Made by a program: the position numbers and the translations under genes. The notes beneath the pieces are model-generated. The model did no database searches. It was not told where the DNA came from and saw only the letters and a program-made list of their open reading frames with translations. Positions 42,212 through 49,672 of a stretch of DNA of 64,000 nt are shown piece by piece. This DNA is from a virus. Position 1 is the stretch's first letter; each line of letters begins with the position of its first letter. Location of the stretch: IMG/VR virus record IMGVR_UViG_3300028883_000032, positions 62,001 to 126,000 of that record; one strand, 5' to 3'.

Positions 42212-42651
42212 TCCAAATAAACATGAGCTGGGTCACCATTTTTATCCCAAACTTTGGGATCCTTCATTAATTGACTTATCAGTTTCGGAGCACCTTTGAC
42301 ACGTGCACGTATGAAAGCACTACCGTCGCCATCAACACTCAGTTTTAATTCCCTTGACGACCCTGAAGAACAACACCAATTGATGTGCCCTAAATGTTTT
42401 AACAGATTAATAATATTACCCTTACCACCGATTATTTCTACGGTGATCTTTGTATCCGTTTGATTAAACCCAAATTTTTTTAACACTTTGCCTACGTCGG
42501 CCCAAGTTGTAGCAGTAGTATCCACAGGCTTAAAAGCTCTAGCTATATCATTTGGACTAGTAGTTAACTTTCCTAAAATGTAACCATGTGTTTTTAACTT
42601 CTGCGAAGTTGTCATTTTAGGTATTGCTTCTATTAATCTGTCTGGTGACAT
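42208..42651 (-). CDS. Hypothetical protein (147 aa)
   Basis: Starts MSPDRLIEAIPKMTTSQKL. Alpha/beta protein with a WCCSSGSSRELKLSVDGDG segment. Its stop lies in the RNA D terminator. No family recognised. Confidence 0.6.
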   Translation of the reverse strand: MSPDRLIEAIPKMTTSQKLKTHGYILGKLTTSPNDIARAFKPVDTTATTWADVGKVLKKFGFNQTDTKITVEIIGGKGNIINLLKHLGHINWCCSSGSSRELKLSVDGDGSAFIRARVKGAPKLISQLMKDPKVWDKNGDPAHVYLD

Positions 42652-42659
42652 CTTTTATC

Positions 42660-43109
42660 TTACTGTGAGTTTGATTTTAGGCCTATTGTTGCTAAAGCAC
42701 CAAGTCCTAATACAGGAGCAATAGTGTTTAATTGTCCTCTGGCGGCAATCATTTTTTTTATGCCTGCCAAGCGTTTTGTGGATGCCAAGTCACCTACAAA
42801 AGCTCCAGCTATACCCCCACCCATAAGCCCGTGTAATGGCGGTTCATTACGTATTAAGCTGGTATTTCCTCCAATAACAGCTCCTAATCCGGCGCCTACT
42901 GATCTTCTATTATTTACTACTTTTAGATCAGACCGTATTTCTTTTGCAAGTTGATTAGATCTTAATGCCGCTCCGGTCGCCCCTGCTGCTAGTCCTAGAC
43001 CGGTACCTGTCATAATTCTATCTTTCTTCTTTAATATCTTCCCCAAACGCTTTGTCTCCCCTTCAGAGGGATCGGCGTAGGCACCTACTTTAAAAAATGG
43101 TACTTTCAT
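42660..43109 (-). CDS. Virion-region protein with Gly-zipper segments (149 aa)
   Basis: Starts MKVPFFKVGAYADPSEGE (the FFK motif), then alternating Gly/Ala hydrophobic stretches (GTGLGLAAGATGAAL, GAGLGAVIGG, GLMGGGIAGAFVG, APVLGLGALATIG). Typical of membrane-inserting phage proteins; unproven. Confidence 0.6.
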   Translation of the reverse strand: MKVPFFKVGAYADPSEGETKRLGKILKKKDRIMTGTGLGLAAGATGAALRSNQLAKEIRSDLKVVNNRRSVGAGLGAVIGGNTSLIRNEPPLHGLMGGGIAGAFVGDLASTKRLAGIKKMIAARGQLNTIAPVLGLGALATIGLKSNSQ

Positions 43110-43287
43110 GTTTACACACCGTTGTATAAAATTATATAAGACCTTTTCAAAAATATAAAAAAATTATAAAATTTCGATGGGTCCCTAGGGCAGCTCTTAA
43201 AGGTACGTTCCTACTATGTGGTAAGATACGGTTAGAGATACCGGTATGGGTTTCTGACAAGTTGTTGGTTTGCAGTAAGCATGCTTT
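43110..43287 (+). other. Intergenic stretch, AT-rich then structured
   Basis: No gene seen. A TATATAAGACC element (43132-43142) weakly resembles the ATAAGA box. Downstream are short pairings and AAGCATGCTT followed by T. It may be another noncoding RNA unit, but the promoter match is poor. Confidence 0.3.
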
Positions 43288-43488
43288 TTAAAAAAAAGTT
43301 GGTTTGTGTCTTTCGTCCTTAAGATTAACACTTTCCACATAAGGAGGAACCTCAATCTTAACGCCTGTACTACCAAACCCCAAACTACTTAATTTTATTG
43401 GGGTTAGGGAATCATTGGCATTCACAACAGCACCTAATGTATACGCATTATATGCATCATAATCTCTAATACTATTGTTTACGTACAT
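43288..43488 (-). CDS. Small hypothetical protein (66 aa)
   Basis: Starts MYVNNSIRDYDAYNAYTLG; Asn/Tyr-rich, then beta-type residues. Two bases from the upstream gene. Function unknown. Confidence 0.55.
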   Translation of the reverse strand: MYVNNSIRDYDAYNAYTLGAVVNANDSLTPIKLSSLGFGSTGVKIEVPPYVESVNLKDERHKPTFF

Positions 43489-43490
43489 GT

Positions 43491-43868
43491 TTACCTCGGT
43501 CTGTAGTAACTACTACGCTGATAGCGTCTATTGGCAGCAAAGCCCAATGCACCCATACCACCTACACCAATACCTACACCTAACCCAATCTTTCCCCAAT
43601 TACTTGGTTTGGGCATAGATGTGGCCCCTTTGGCAGCATTTTGTACATCATTCACTGTTGTTACGAATTTCTTACCAAGTCTGCCTGCACGATCAATGGC
43701 CCCTTCTGGATTACGCCACAATCCACCTATTGCATTACGTAGTTTAAGGCCAGCAGCCTCTCCGCTGCCTATTCCACCGAATAAAGTCTTAAAAAAGCCC
43801 CCTACGTGTTCACCTGCTGCTGCGGGCATTTTTAAAGCTGTTTTTTCAAATCCTGCTTCTTTTAACAT
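43491..43868 (-). CDS. Virion-region protein with KEAG and EKTA motifs (125 aa)
   Basis: ATG 43868 is chosen because GGAGAAAACAAC precedes it; a longer reading frame to 43937 would cross a + strand promoter. Starts MLKEAGFEKTALKMPAAAG, with both recurrent motifs, and has a Gly-rich helix near the C-terminus (IGLGVGIGVGGMGALG). Confidence 0.65.
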   Translation of the reverse strand: MLKEAGFEKTALKMPAAAGEHVGGFFKTLFGGIGSGEAAGLKLRNAIGGLWRNPEGAIDRAGRLGKKFVTTVNDVQNAAKGATSMPKPSNWGKIGLGVGIGVGGMGALGFAANRRYQRSSYYRPR

Positions 43869-43886
43869 GTTGTTTTCTCCATATAT

Positions 43887-43896
43887 GGCATAAGAA
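43887..43896 (+). promoter_or_regulatory. ATAAGA-class phage promoter box
   Basis: GGCATAAGAA followed by TGTGTTAAG. Drives noncoding RNA E. Confidence 0.75.
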
Positions 43897-43899
43897 TGT

Positions 43900-44009
43900 G
43901 TTAAGTTGCCGAGTACAAATTCCCGAGTAACCGGCATATTCCTGAAAATACTCTCACCAACTCCTTTTGGGGTTGGATTGTGTTCTTCTCCTGGAATATG
44001 TCGGTTTTT
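43900..44009 (+). ncRNA. Structured noncoding RNA E
   Basis: A short unit: CCGGCATATTCC (43931-43942) pairs with GGAATATGTCGG (43993-44004), and inside it CCAACTCC pairs with GGGGTTGG; TTTTT follows at once. The long terminator-like stem makes up most of the RNA. No ORF. Confidence 0.65.
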
Positions 44010-44033
44010 AGCCCAATTTGCGGGTGTTTTAGG

Positions 44034-44043
44034 GGAATAAGAT
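44034..44043 (+). promoter_or_regulatory. ATAAGA-class phage promoter box
   Basis: GGAATAAGAT followed by AGTGTGAG, 25 bases after RNA E. Precedes the GC-rich 132-aa gene. Confidence 0.75.
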
Positions 44044-44086
44044 AGTGTGAGAGTAGTTTAATACCATTATGTACAAGGAGAAGAAC

Positions 44087-44485
44087 ATGAGTTTGTTTCG
44101 GAAGACCGCGCCCCCGCCTTCAAGGTGGGAAAAAGTAAGAGTCGGAACAATTGACACCGTGAAGACCCATGGCCCGGGTGCCGCAATCGGAGCGGCAACC
44201 ACACTAGGACTGGTATTGGCTGTAAAATTCAAGAACCGGATCAAGGGTACTCCCTACAATCTACCCGAAAACCGTCTCGAATTGTTCCCGGAGGGTAAAA
44301 TCCGAGACCTCGTGGAGTATTGCGCGAGGCCGGATGTTCAGGACTGGCCAGATGAAGTCTGGCTCCGGTTGAGCGACGGTCACGCCAACTTCAATAAAAT
44401 GAAGGGGATCTGTCGCGATCTCTTCGGTGATCGTACCGTGGATTCATACCTGGAAGCTCAAAAAACCGCGGAAGTTCCGAAGTAG
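44087..44485 (+). CDS. GC-rich hypothetical protein (132 aa)
   Basis: AAGGAGAAGAAC precedes ATG 44087. Starts MSLFRKTAPPPSRWEKV and ends AQKTAEVPK, so it carries the KTA motif at both ends. One weak hydrophobic segment (AAIGAATTLGLVLAV). Its base composition and codon use are clearly more GC-rich than its neighbours, suggesting recent acquisition. Own promoter and terminator. Confidence 0.75.
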   Translation: MSLFRKTAPPPSRWEKVRVGTIDTVKTHGPGAAIGAATTLGLVLAVKFKNRIKGTPYNLPENRLELFPEGKIRDLVEYCARPDVQDWPDEVWLRLSDGHANFNKMKGICRDLFGDRTVDSYLEAQKTAEVPK

Positions 44486-44504
44486 TTGTGTGTCGAGCAA
44501 AAGT

Positions 44505-44536
44505 GGGTTAGTGCTTATGTGCTAACCTGCTTTTTT
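44505..44536 (+). terminator. Intrinsic terminator
   Basis: GGTTAG, ten-base loop, CTAACC, TG, six T. Ends the 44087 unit. Confidence 0.82.
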
Positions 44537-44629
44537 AGCCCAACCCACAACTTTTTTTGCCACTCTATAGGAACCACGATTCAACCACATAACTTTGCTT
44601 GCGACCCCAGGGAATAATGCAGCTCTCAA
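44522..44629 (-). CDS. Possible small basic protein (35 aa)
   Basis: TTG start at 44629 or ATG at 44587. The peptide (MRAALFPGVASKVMWLN then a basic amphipathic end, RVAKKVVGWAKKAG) looks protein-like, but there is no good ribosome site and it overlaps the terminator of the facing gene. Confidence 0.3.
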   Translation of the reverse strand: MRAALFPGVASKVMWLNRGSYRVAKKVVGWAKKAG

Positions 44630-44669
44630 CTACTTATTATTCAGGAATTTGCTTGTCAATGAACTATGG

Positions 44670-45257
44670 CTACAGTAATTTTGTCTTTAAATTATTGATA
44701 ATGCTTCGTAATTTATCCATTCTATGAGCTTTTGCAATCCGCTCTGCTTTTGTAGGTCCTAAAGCTAATGCCGCGAGCATTCCCACAAAAGCACCTTTTT
44801 CAGGTTTTCCACCATCATCTTTAAGATAGTATCCAGTGAGAGCACCCGCGCCTGCCCCAATTCCCAGCCGTTGAGCTAAACTAGCAAATTTAGTAGGAAA
44901 TTTACCTAAATCTTCTAACCCTTTTTTACCAACAGTAGACGGTAACGAGGGCTTACCAACAACTTTCGCTCCTTGTCTAGATATTGCCGCAGCATGTGCT
45001 ATTCCTCCCCCAGGAGGCGTTAACCATGCTACTGCGGCATTTTCTACAGCATTTAGTGGCCAAGCATGACGTGTGCCGTATACGTATCTAGCCCTCTCAC
45101 CTAAATTACTACTAGCTGCAGCTGTTAGTATGTTACTTTTTGATCTAACAGCACTAACCATCTCCTTAATAGGCATGGCAGTAGCTAAATTAGGAGTATC
45201 CTTTAGAATTTTAGTGATTCTCGACGTTGAAAACCCCAATTTAGTTAAATTAGGCAT
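44670..45257 (-). CDS. Virion-region protein (195 aa)
   Basis: ATG 45257 (MPNLTKLGFSTSRIT) follows GAGGTCC and overlaps the upstream stop. Basic, with Ala/Gly segments (GIGAGAGALTGYYL, GMLAALALGP). Unknown function. Confidence 0.6.
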   Translation of the reverse strand: MPNLTKLGFSTSRITKILKDTPNLATAMPIKEMVSAVRSKSNILTAAASSNLGERARYVYGTRHAWPLNAVENAAVAWLTPPGGGIAHAAAISRQGAKVVGKPSLPSTVGKKGLEDLGKFPTKFASLAQRLGIGAGAGALTGYYLKDDGGKPEKGAFVGMLAALALGPTKAERIAKAHRMDKLRSIINNLKTKLL

Positions 45258-45663
45258 CAAGGACCTCAATATAATAGTTCTTTTTATTATCATGACGAAG
45301 TAAATACTTTGATTTACCTATATCAAACCTAATTCCTTTGTCATCTATGCTCGGAATATTGGCATTCCCTTTGGATAATAGCTTTTTTCTTTGAAACCCT
45401 GTGCGTGAGACAAACTCTCCACTAAAATCCATATCACTACGTAGATGATCTTTGGTGCGACGTGCTTTTGTGGGTCCACCTCTAAAAGGAACAGTCTTAG
45501 TAGACCATGAGTATGCTAATGACTCATTAGGCGGAGACAACATCAAGTCATAATGAATGCCATTACGTGTTTTATGGGCATGCAACGAGTACTTCCACTC
45601 TTTATTGGTAAGATTGGATACTATCGGTGTATACTTCTTATCAAACATGAATGCATTATCCAT
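45250..45663 (-). CDS. Stand-alone LigD-type 3'-phosphoesterase-like protein
   Basis: 137 aa. WKYSLHAHKTRNGIHYDLML near residue 23, with its His and Asp residues, followed by SLAYSWSTK, is the pattern of LigD 3'-phosphoesterase domains, which remove 3' phosphates or ribonucleosides from DNA ends. The same domain is fused to a ligase at 19975-21357, so the genome holds both fused and free versions. Confidence 0.65.
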   Translation of the reverse strand: MDNAFMFDKKYTPIVSNLTNKEWKYSLHAHKTRNGIHYDLMLSPPNESLAYSWSTKTVPFRGGPTKARRTKDHLRSDMDFSGEFVSRTGFQRKKLLSKGNANIPSIDDKGIRFDIGKSKYLLRHDNKKNYYIEVLDA

Positions 45664-45677
45664 TACACACCTTTAAT

Positions 45678-45893
45678 CTATTTATAGCCTCTGGTAAAAA
45701 CTTTAGCTTCAATAGCAAAACTTGGTTCATCCATGTCACCTATGTCTTCACCAACATGGTTATCACAATGGTGATTAGAGCAGTAACAATGGTAATCACA
45801 ATACTCTAAGGTAGGAGAATTGTTAACTACTATTAAAGAACCACATACACGACACAAAAGCTTACTTTTGGGCCAAAACCAAGAACTAGTCAT
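45678..45893 (-). CDS. Cys/His-rich small protein (71 aa)
   Basis: CRVCGS near residue 14 and YCDYHCYCSNHHCDNH near 31-46 give a dense Cys/His cluster, probably zinc-binding. N-terminal WFWPKSK. Two bases from the next gene. No named family. Confidence 0.6.
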   Translation of the reverse strand: MTSSWFWPKSKLLCRVCGSLIVVNNSPTLEYCDYHCYCSNHHCDNHVGEDIGDMDEPSFAIEAKVFTRGYK

Positions 45894-45895
45894 TA

Positions 45896-46096
45896 CTATG
45901 CCCCTCCCATCATATAGGGGTCCTGGTGCTTCCAGAATAACCCATAGTCACCTTCACACTCATTGAATATGAAGTCTTCATCTTTATCAGCGTCTTTACT
46001 CAATGATTCCTCAGTATACACTCTATTATTTACACTTGGAACACCGGCTTTAATCACAATGCCATGATAACGGTATAAATCTTCTGCCATATTCAT
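45896..46096 (-). CDS. Small hypothetical protein (66 aa)
   Basis: Acidic protein starting MNMAEDLYRYHGIVIKAG; shares one base with the upstream stop. Function unknown. Confidence 0.55.
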   Translation of the reverse strand: MNMAEDLYRYHGIVIKAGVPSVNNRVYTEESLSKDADKDEDFIFNECEGDYGLFWKHQDPYMMGGA

Positions 46097-46569
46097 TATC
46101 TATCCAATAGGTCCACAGTGTTATTAAATATAGATTCCAATGTATCACCAAACCCAAAACGCTCTTTATTTATTTTTATACTTTTTCGTAAGTTGCCATC
46201 GTTGTGACGCATTGTTGCGGCTTTCCAATCACAAAACATTTCAACGATGTCTATCAAATTCATGTCTTTTATACCATTTTCAAAATGCTCTGGGTGGTGT
46301 CTGTTGTTAGCATAATGATGGTCAAGAGCAGATTGCATATCTTTCAAATAACCTTTATACTCATCACTACCATATGTGCAATCTTTTAATTTCGGAGTAT
46401 ATTCATTAAACGTTGCTAATTCGGGATCTTGTAATTTACTCGAATCGTGCCAAGGCCCACGTTCACTTATTAAGTGAACAATTTCCCTCATAAATTTATT
46501 TACATTACGTATATGTTCCTGTGTTTCAGGCTTGCTATCGTAATCATTTACAGTATCTGCTGTGTTCAA
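46096..46569 (-). CDS. DUF5662 family protein
   Basis: 157 aa, nearly the whole length fits the DUF5662 pattern: WHDSSKLQDPELATFNEY, TYGSDEYKGYLKDM, DHHYANNRHHPEHF, NLIDIVEMFCDWKAAT and RHNDGN. Widespread in phages with unknown role; conserved His/Asp suggest metal binding. Overlaps the upstream gene. Confidence 0.8.
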   Translation of the reverse strand: MNTADTVNDYDSKPETQEHIRNVNKFMREIVHLISERGPWHDSSKLQDPELATFNEYTPKLKDCTYGSDEYKGYLKDMQSALDHHYANNRHHPEHFENGIKDMNLIDIVEMFCDWKAATMRHNDGNLRKSIKINKERFGFGDTLESIFNNTVDLLDR

Positions 46570-46720
46570 AGTATTCTACTGGTTCATTTTTATCGCGGCA
46601 GCTTAATATTTGAAATGTATTATTATAAAGCCTAAATACTTTATTTTTAACTATTTTAGTTATAGCGTCCGCAATTTTATCACATTCTTTGTCTGATACA
46701 TCGTATAAATCTAATGTCAT
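46544..46720 (-). CDS. Small hypothetical protein (58 aa)
   Basis: ATG 46720 (MTLDLYDVSDKECDKI) is the natural start; a longer frame begins at 46729. Small alpha/beta protein with a basic middle (KIVKNKVFRLYNN). Overlaps the DUF5662 gene. Unknown function. Confidence 0.55.
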   Translation of the reverse strand: MTLDLYDVSDKECDKIADAITKIVKNKVFRLYNNTFQILSCRDKNEPVEYFEHSRYCK

Positions 46721-46735
46721 TCTACACACAGTTTA

Positions 46736-48562
46736 CTACGCTACAGTAGCGTTGGTTTTTCTTACATTTTTTGCACCATGCAACATTGCAATAACTTTGC
46801 TTAATGCACTTATTGCTTCACTAATAGGAGTTGGATCCATATCACGCATTCCCATGCGTACAGAGAGTAATAGGCGTGCCAACTCATTGGCGCATTCTTC
46901 AAATGATGGAAGAAGATCAATAAACTCTTTTATAGTATTTTTGTTCAGAAAATTTAAAGACAGTATTGCGTCTATTGAGTCTGGTGATGGCATCCACGCG
47001 GCTAATTTTACCCAGTAGTCTGTTCCAACCCAATTTTCGTCAAGAGCATCGGCTTCTACCAGTTTTTCAGCTAATTTTTCCAATTTGGGAGGCAAATACA
47101 GGTCATTTTCAACAATCATAACCCTACCATCACGTAAATTAGACATTTTTTCTATCATTTCACCGTCTGCACCACATTGTAGCATAGCCCAAACGGTCTC
47201 TTTCCAAGAATGGTTGCCTTCTCCTAAATTATACCTCTCTGCATATTTTTCAAGGACTGGACTATCCCAATGATACTGATTCTTGCCAAATGCACTAATT
47301 TTGTGTGCTCCAAGGCTTGCACTTTTATAAATTACTTGGTCTTGGTCTAATTTATTGCCCAATTTTACGAAAATTGCATTTCCAGGAACATAATACGCAT
47401 TTTTTTCCGTCTCATGGGGCTCAATGGCATCAAATTCCTTACGAATTACCTCAAATTCAGTATTAAATGGGATGTCATTGGCAGCAACCTTCATTGAATT
47501 GCCTGTTGTAACGACATTTCGCACTTCAAAGGGCTCAGATACACCTAAGTATGATCCACTCTTAGTTTGAATCACAAATAATCCTGTATCCCCCGATTTT
47601 GGCATCACTCCAAGCTCTGCAACTTTTTCATTGGGCTCTTTAGGAACAGAAACCCCAGAAATGTGCATATAATCGCCATTTTCTGTAATAAATAGACTGT
47701 CACCAGTATTTATTGGGAGTGCAATGCCCAACTTATCCATATTTGGATAAACTTCTGCGGTCTTTTCCCTTGGAGCAGTTTTATAAGATGGTAGTTTTAT
47801 TGCTTCTTCTTCTGGAATAGATATTGTTACCGGATCATCCCATTGTGAACAACCAAGAGTGAGTTCCCAATCAAAATTACCTACCTTTTCTACAAAATAG
47901 ATATCCCGCTCTATGTGCTCTGACAATTTTTCATGGGCATCTATATCTTCAACTGCGTGAGCCTTTGCAATTTTGCCAATGGCCTCGGTTGCATCTTCAT
48001 TAGATTCATAAGCCCAACGGGCATTATTGTCTTCCCGTAATACTTGAGCTATGCGCTTTTTATCACTAGTATGGATGCAATCAGCCTCCGCTAACCTATC
48101 AATGCGTTGGCCGGTTTTTACACCATATTCATCTGGTACACCAGCTGCATAGGCCAGGGATCTATCGATTTTTCCATAATTTGCAAAATCTTTGGGGCGA
48201 GGATCAAGTTGCATAAAAGCTGTTGTTCCGCCCATTGTCATATTTATAACTTCCTCATTGAACGGTACAGTTATGCCATCTTGGCGTATAGCAACATCAT
48301 ACGGAGCAATAACACCGCCCTTGATCAACACTGGAACAGAAAAAGGGCCAGCCGTTATTGATCCTACTGCATACCCTTTTTTCGGATCGCGCTCTTTAAA
48401 TCTGATGTTGATATCCTTGCCCATAAATTGGGGAAACTGGTCGTAAAAATATTCAATAGACTGTTTAGCCCACTCGGAAGGATTGTTACTTACCTTTTTT
48501 GATGCAACTTTAATACGAGACTCAAATAAATTATATTTAGCCCCATTAAATAGGTTATCCAT
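46736..48562 (-). CDS. Large virion-region protein (608 aa)
   Basis: Starts MDNLFNGAKYNLFESRIKVA. Several KTA/KVA repeats (YKTAPREKTAEV, EKVAELG) in the middle separate domain-like blocks; the last 200 residues are helical. It is the first gene of the morphogenesis block behind a TTGACA promoter. Probably a structural or internal virion protein; no portal signature seen. Confidence 0.65.
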   Translation of the reverse strand: MDNLFNGAKYNLFESRIKVASKKVSNNPSEWAKQSIEYFYDQFPQFMGKDINIRFKERDPKKGYAVGSITAGPFSVPVLIKGGVIAPYDVAIRQDGITVPFNEEVINMTMGGTTAFMQLDPRPKDFANYGKIDRSLAYAAGVPDEYGVKTGQRIDRLAEADCIHTSDKKRIAQVLREDNNARWAYESNEDATEAIGKIAKAHAVEDIDAHEKLSEHIERDIYFVEKVGNFDWELTLGCSQWDDPVTISIPEEEAIKLPSYKTAPREKTAEVYPNMDKLGIALPINTGDSLFITENGDYMHISGVSVPKEPNEKVAELGVMPKSGDTGLFVIQTKSGSYLGVSEPFEVRNVVTTGNSMKVAANDIPFNTEFEVIRKEFDAIEPHETEKNAYYVPGNAIFVKLGNKLDQDQVIYKSASLGAHKISAFGKNQYHWDSPVLEKYAERYNLGEGNHSWKETVWAMLQCGADGEMIEKMSNLRDGRVMIVENDLYLPPKLEKLAEKLVEADALDENWVGTDYWVKLAAWMPSPDSIDAILSLNFLNKNTIKEFIDLLPSFEECANELARLLLSVRMGMRDMDPTPISEAISALSKVIAMLHGAKNVRKTNATVA

Positions 48563-48601
48563 TGAGGTACCTCTTTTTAGTTATAAATCCGGATTCAATA
48601 C

Positions 48602-48631
48602 AATATAACACATTTATCCACCATTTGTCAA
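48602..48631 (-). promoter_or_regulatory. Sigma-70-type promoter at the head of the morphogenesis block
   Basis: On the - strand: AC-TTGACA, 18-base spacer, TATATT. Back to back with the + strand ATAAGA box at 48643. Confidence 0.78.
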
Positions 48632-48642
48632 GTCTAATATTT

Positions 48643-48652
48643 GGAATAAGAA
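48643..48652 (+). promoter_or_regulatory. ATAAGA-class phage promoter box
   Basis: GGAATAAGAA followed by TGTAACATT. Drives the 79-aa gene and the Cys-cluster gene. Confidence 0.78.
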
Positions 48653-48682
48653 TGTAACATTAACAATACTAGGGGGAACATC

Positions 48683-48922
48683 ATGCTAGTGAAGATCGGT
48701 AGTTTTAACTACCATGTTAAATCTGGCTGCTCCATAAGAAGTGGTTTAGACATCGCATCTTCCTGCGGTTTCTCGCTTGTTGGTGACGGGTTTGAGTTGA
48801 TTCGAGACGGTAAAAAAGTGCAGGTCTCAAGCGGAGAGGACAACCTACATGACGGAGACATGATAAATATATTCAACACTTTCGAGCGACTGTTGGAGTC
48901 CACAATATCTTACTATGAGTAA
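48683..48922 (+). CDS. Hypothetical protein (79 aa)
   Basis: AGGGGGAACATC precedes the ATG. Starts MLVKIGSFNYHVKSGCSIRSG and has a ubiquitin-like strand pattern ending in an acidic helix. Overlaps the next reading frame slightly. Function unknown. Confidence 0.65.
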   Translation: MLVKIGSFNYHVKSGCSIRSGLDIASSCGFSLVGDGFELIRDGKKVQVSSGEDNLHDGDMINIFNTFERLLESTISYYE

Positions 48923-48935
48923 ATTGGGGGATACC

Positions 48936-49595
48936 ATGTTTTCGGCAAAGTGTATGCAGTGTGGGAGGTGCTGTAAAGGGTACGTTGTACCAGCTGGCGA
49001 AATACCCATCAATGTAAATAACAAAAGAAGTAGGTACAGCAATGGTTTTTGGTTGGAGGGGATAGGGAAAGCGTGTCCTCATTTAGACGAGAACAATCAA
49101 TGCCTACTCCATAACAACCATAAACCTAGCATATGTAAAAACTTCGCATGTCAAATGCCGCAGAATCCCTATATTGTAACAAAAACTATATTACTAGTTG
49201 GAGATGGGGCGATCCGACTGGCGGAAGACCATCAAATAAAATACGGTATTGAGTCACTGCTTAGCTATCCACACGTAGTTACTACGTTGAATAGCAAACA
49301 GGTGGGGAGAAGGCATCTATACCAATATATGGAAGAGGAATGCAGTACTGTGAGTTTAATAGTATGTTCTTTGGCTAATAGAATAAGACAGATAGCAAGG
49401 AGGCTGCTCATACTGGAATCTTATGGGCAACCTATATACTTAGTAGGAAAAAGTGATGTCTCTTCCTACCACGTGTTCAAAACACCGGTACATGTCATAG
49501 AAAAGTGGAGAGACATATTCCTTACTCCTTCGGTACTAAATACTCCTGGAGATTACTGCCACGACCCAGACAGGTACAGAGATATCTATAAATAA
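48936..49595 (+). CDS. YkgJ-family Cys-cluster protein
   Basis: ATG 48936 is chosen because GGGGGATACC precedes it. CMQCGRCCKGY near the N-terminus, ACPHLDENNQCLLHNNHKPSIC near residues 47-70 and later NFACQ form the Cys-cluster (UPF0153/YkgJ-like) pattern, thought to bind zinc or an Fe-S cluster. The C-terminal 130 residues are unrecognised. 219 aa. Second gene of a two-gene unit. Confidence 0.72.
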   Translation: MFSAKCMQCGRCCKGYVVPAGEIPINVNNKRSRYSNGFWLEGIGKACPHLDENNQCLLHNNHKPSICKNFACQMPQNPYIVTKTILLVGDGAIRLAEDHQIKYGIESLLSYPHVVTTLNSKQVGRRHLYQYMEEECSTVSLIVCSLANRIRQIARRLLILESYGQPIYLVGKSDVSSYHVFKTPVHVIEKWRDIFLTPSVLNTPGDYCHDPDRYRDIYK

Positions 49596-49619
49596 AGCCC
49601 AAATGGGGCTTTATTTTTA
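49591..49619 (+). terminator. Intrinsic terminator
   Basis: ATAAAGCCC-AAAT-GGGGCTTTAT with a following T-run. Ends the 48683-49595 unit. Confidence 0.88.
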
Positions 49620-49628
49620 CTCCAAAAT

Positions 49629-49638
49629 GGCATAAGAA
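49629..49638 (+). promoter_or_regulatory. ATAAGA-class phage promoter box
   Basis: GGCATAAGAA followed by TAAGAGAG, ten bases after a terminator. Drives the HTH and HAD genes. Confidence 0.78.
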
Positions 49639-49672
49639 TAAGAGAGTATACTACTACCAAAAGGAGAGGGAC

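Noticed and set aside
42057-42239. A - strand frame of 60 codons opposite RNA D
   Set aside because: It covers strong hairpins and a terminator and has no ribosome site.
43195-43230. GTGGTAAGATACGG as a further ATAAGA promoter
   Set aside because: It lacks two bases of the core (GGNATAAGA) and no clear unit follows, so it was not counted.
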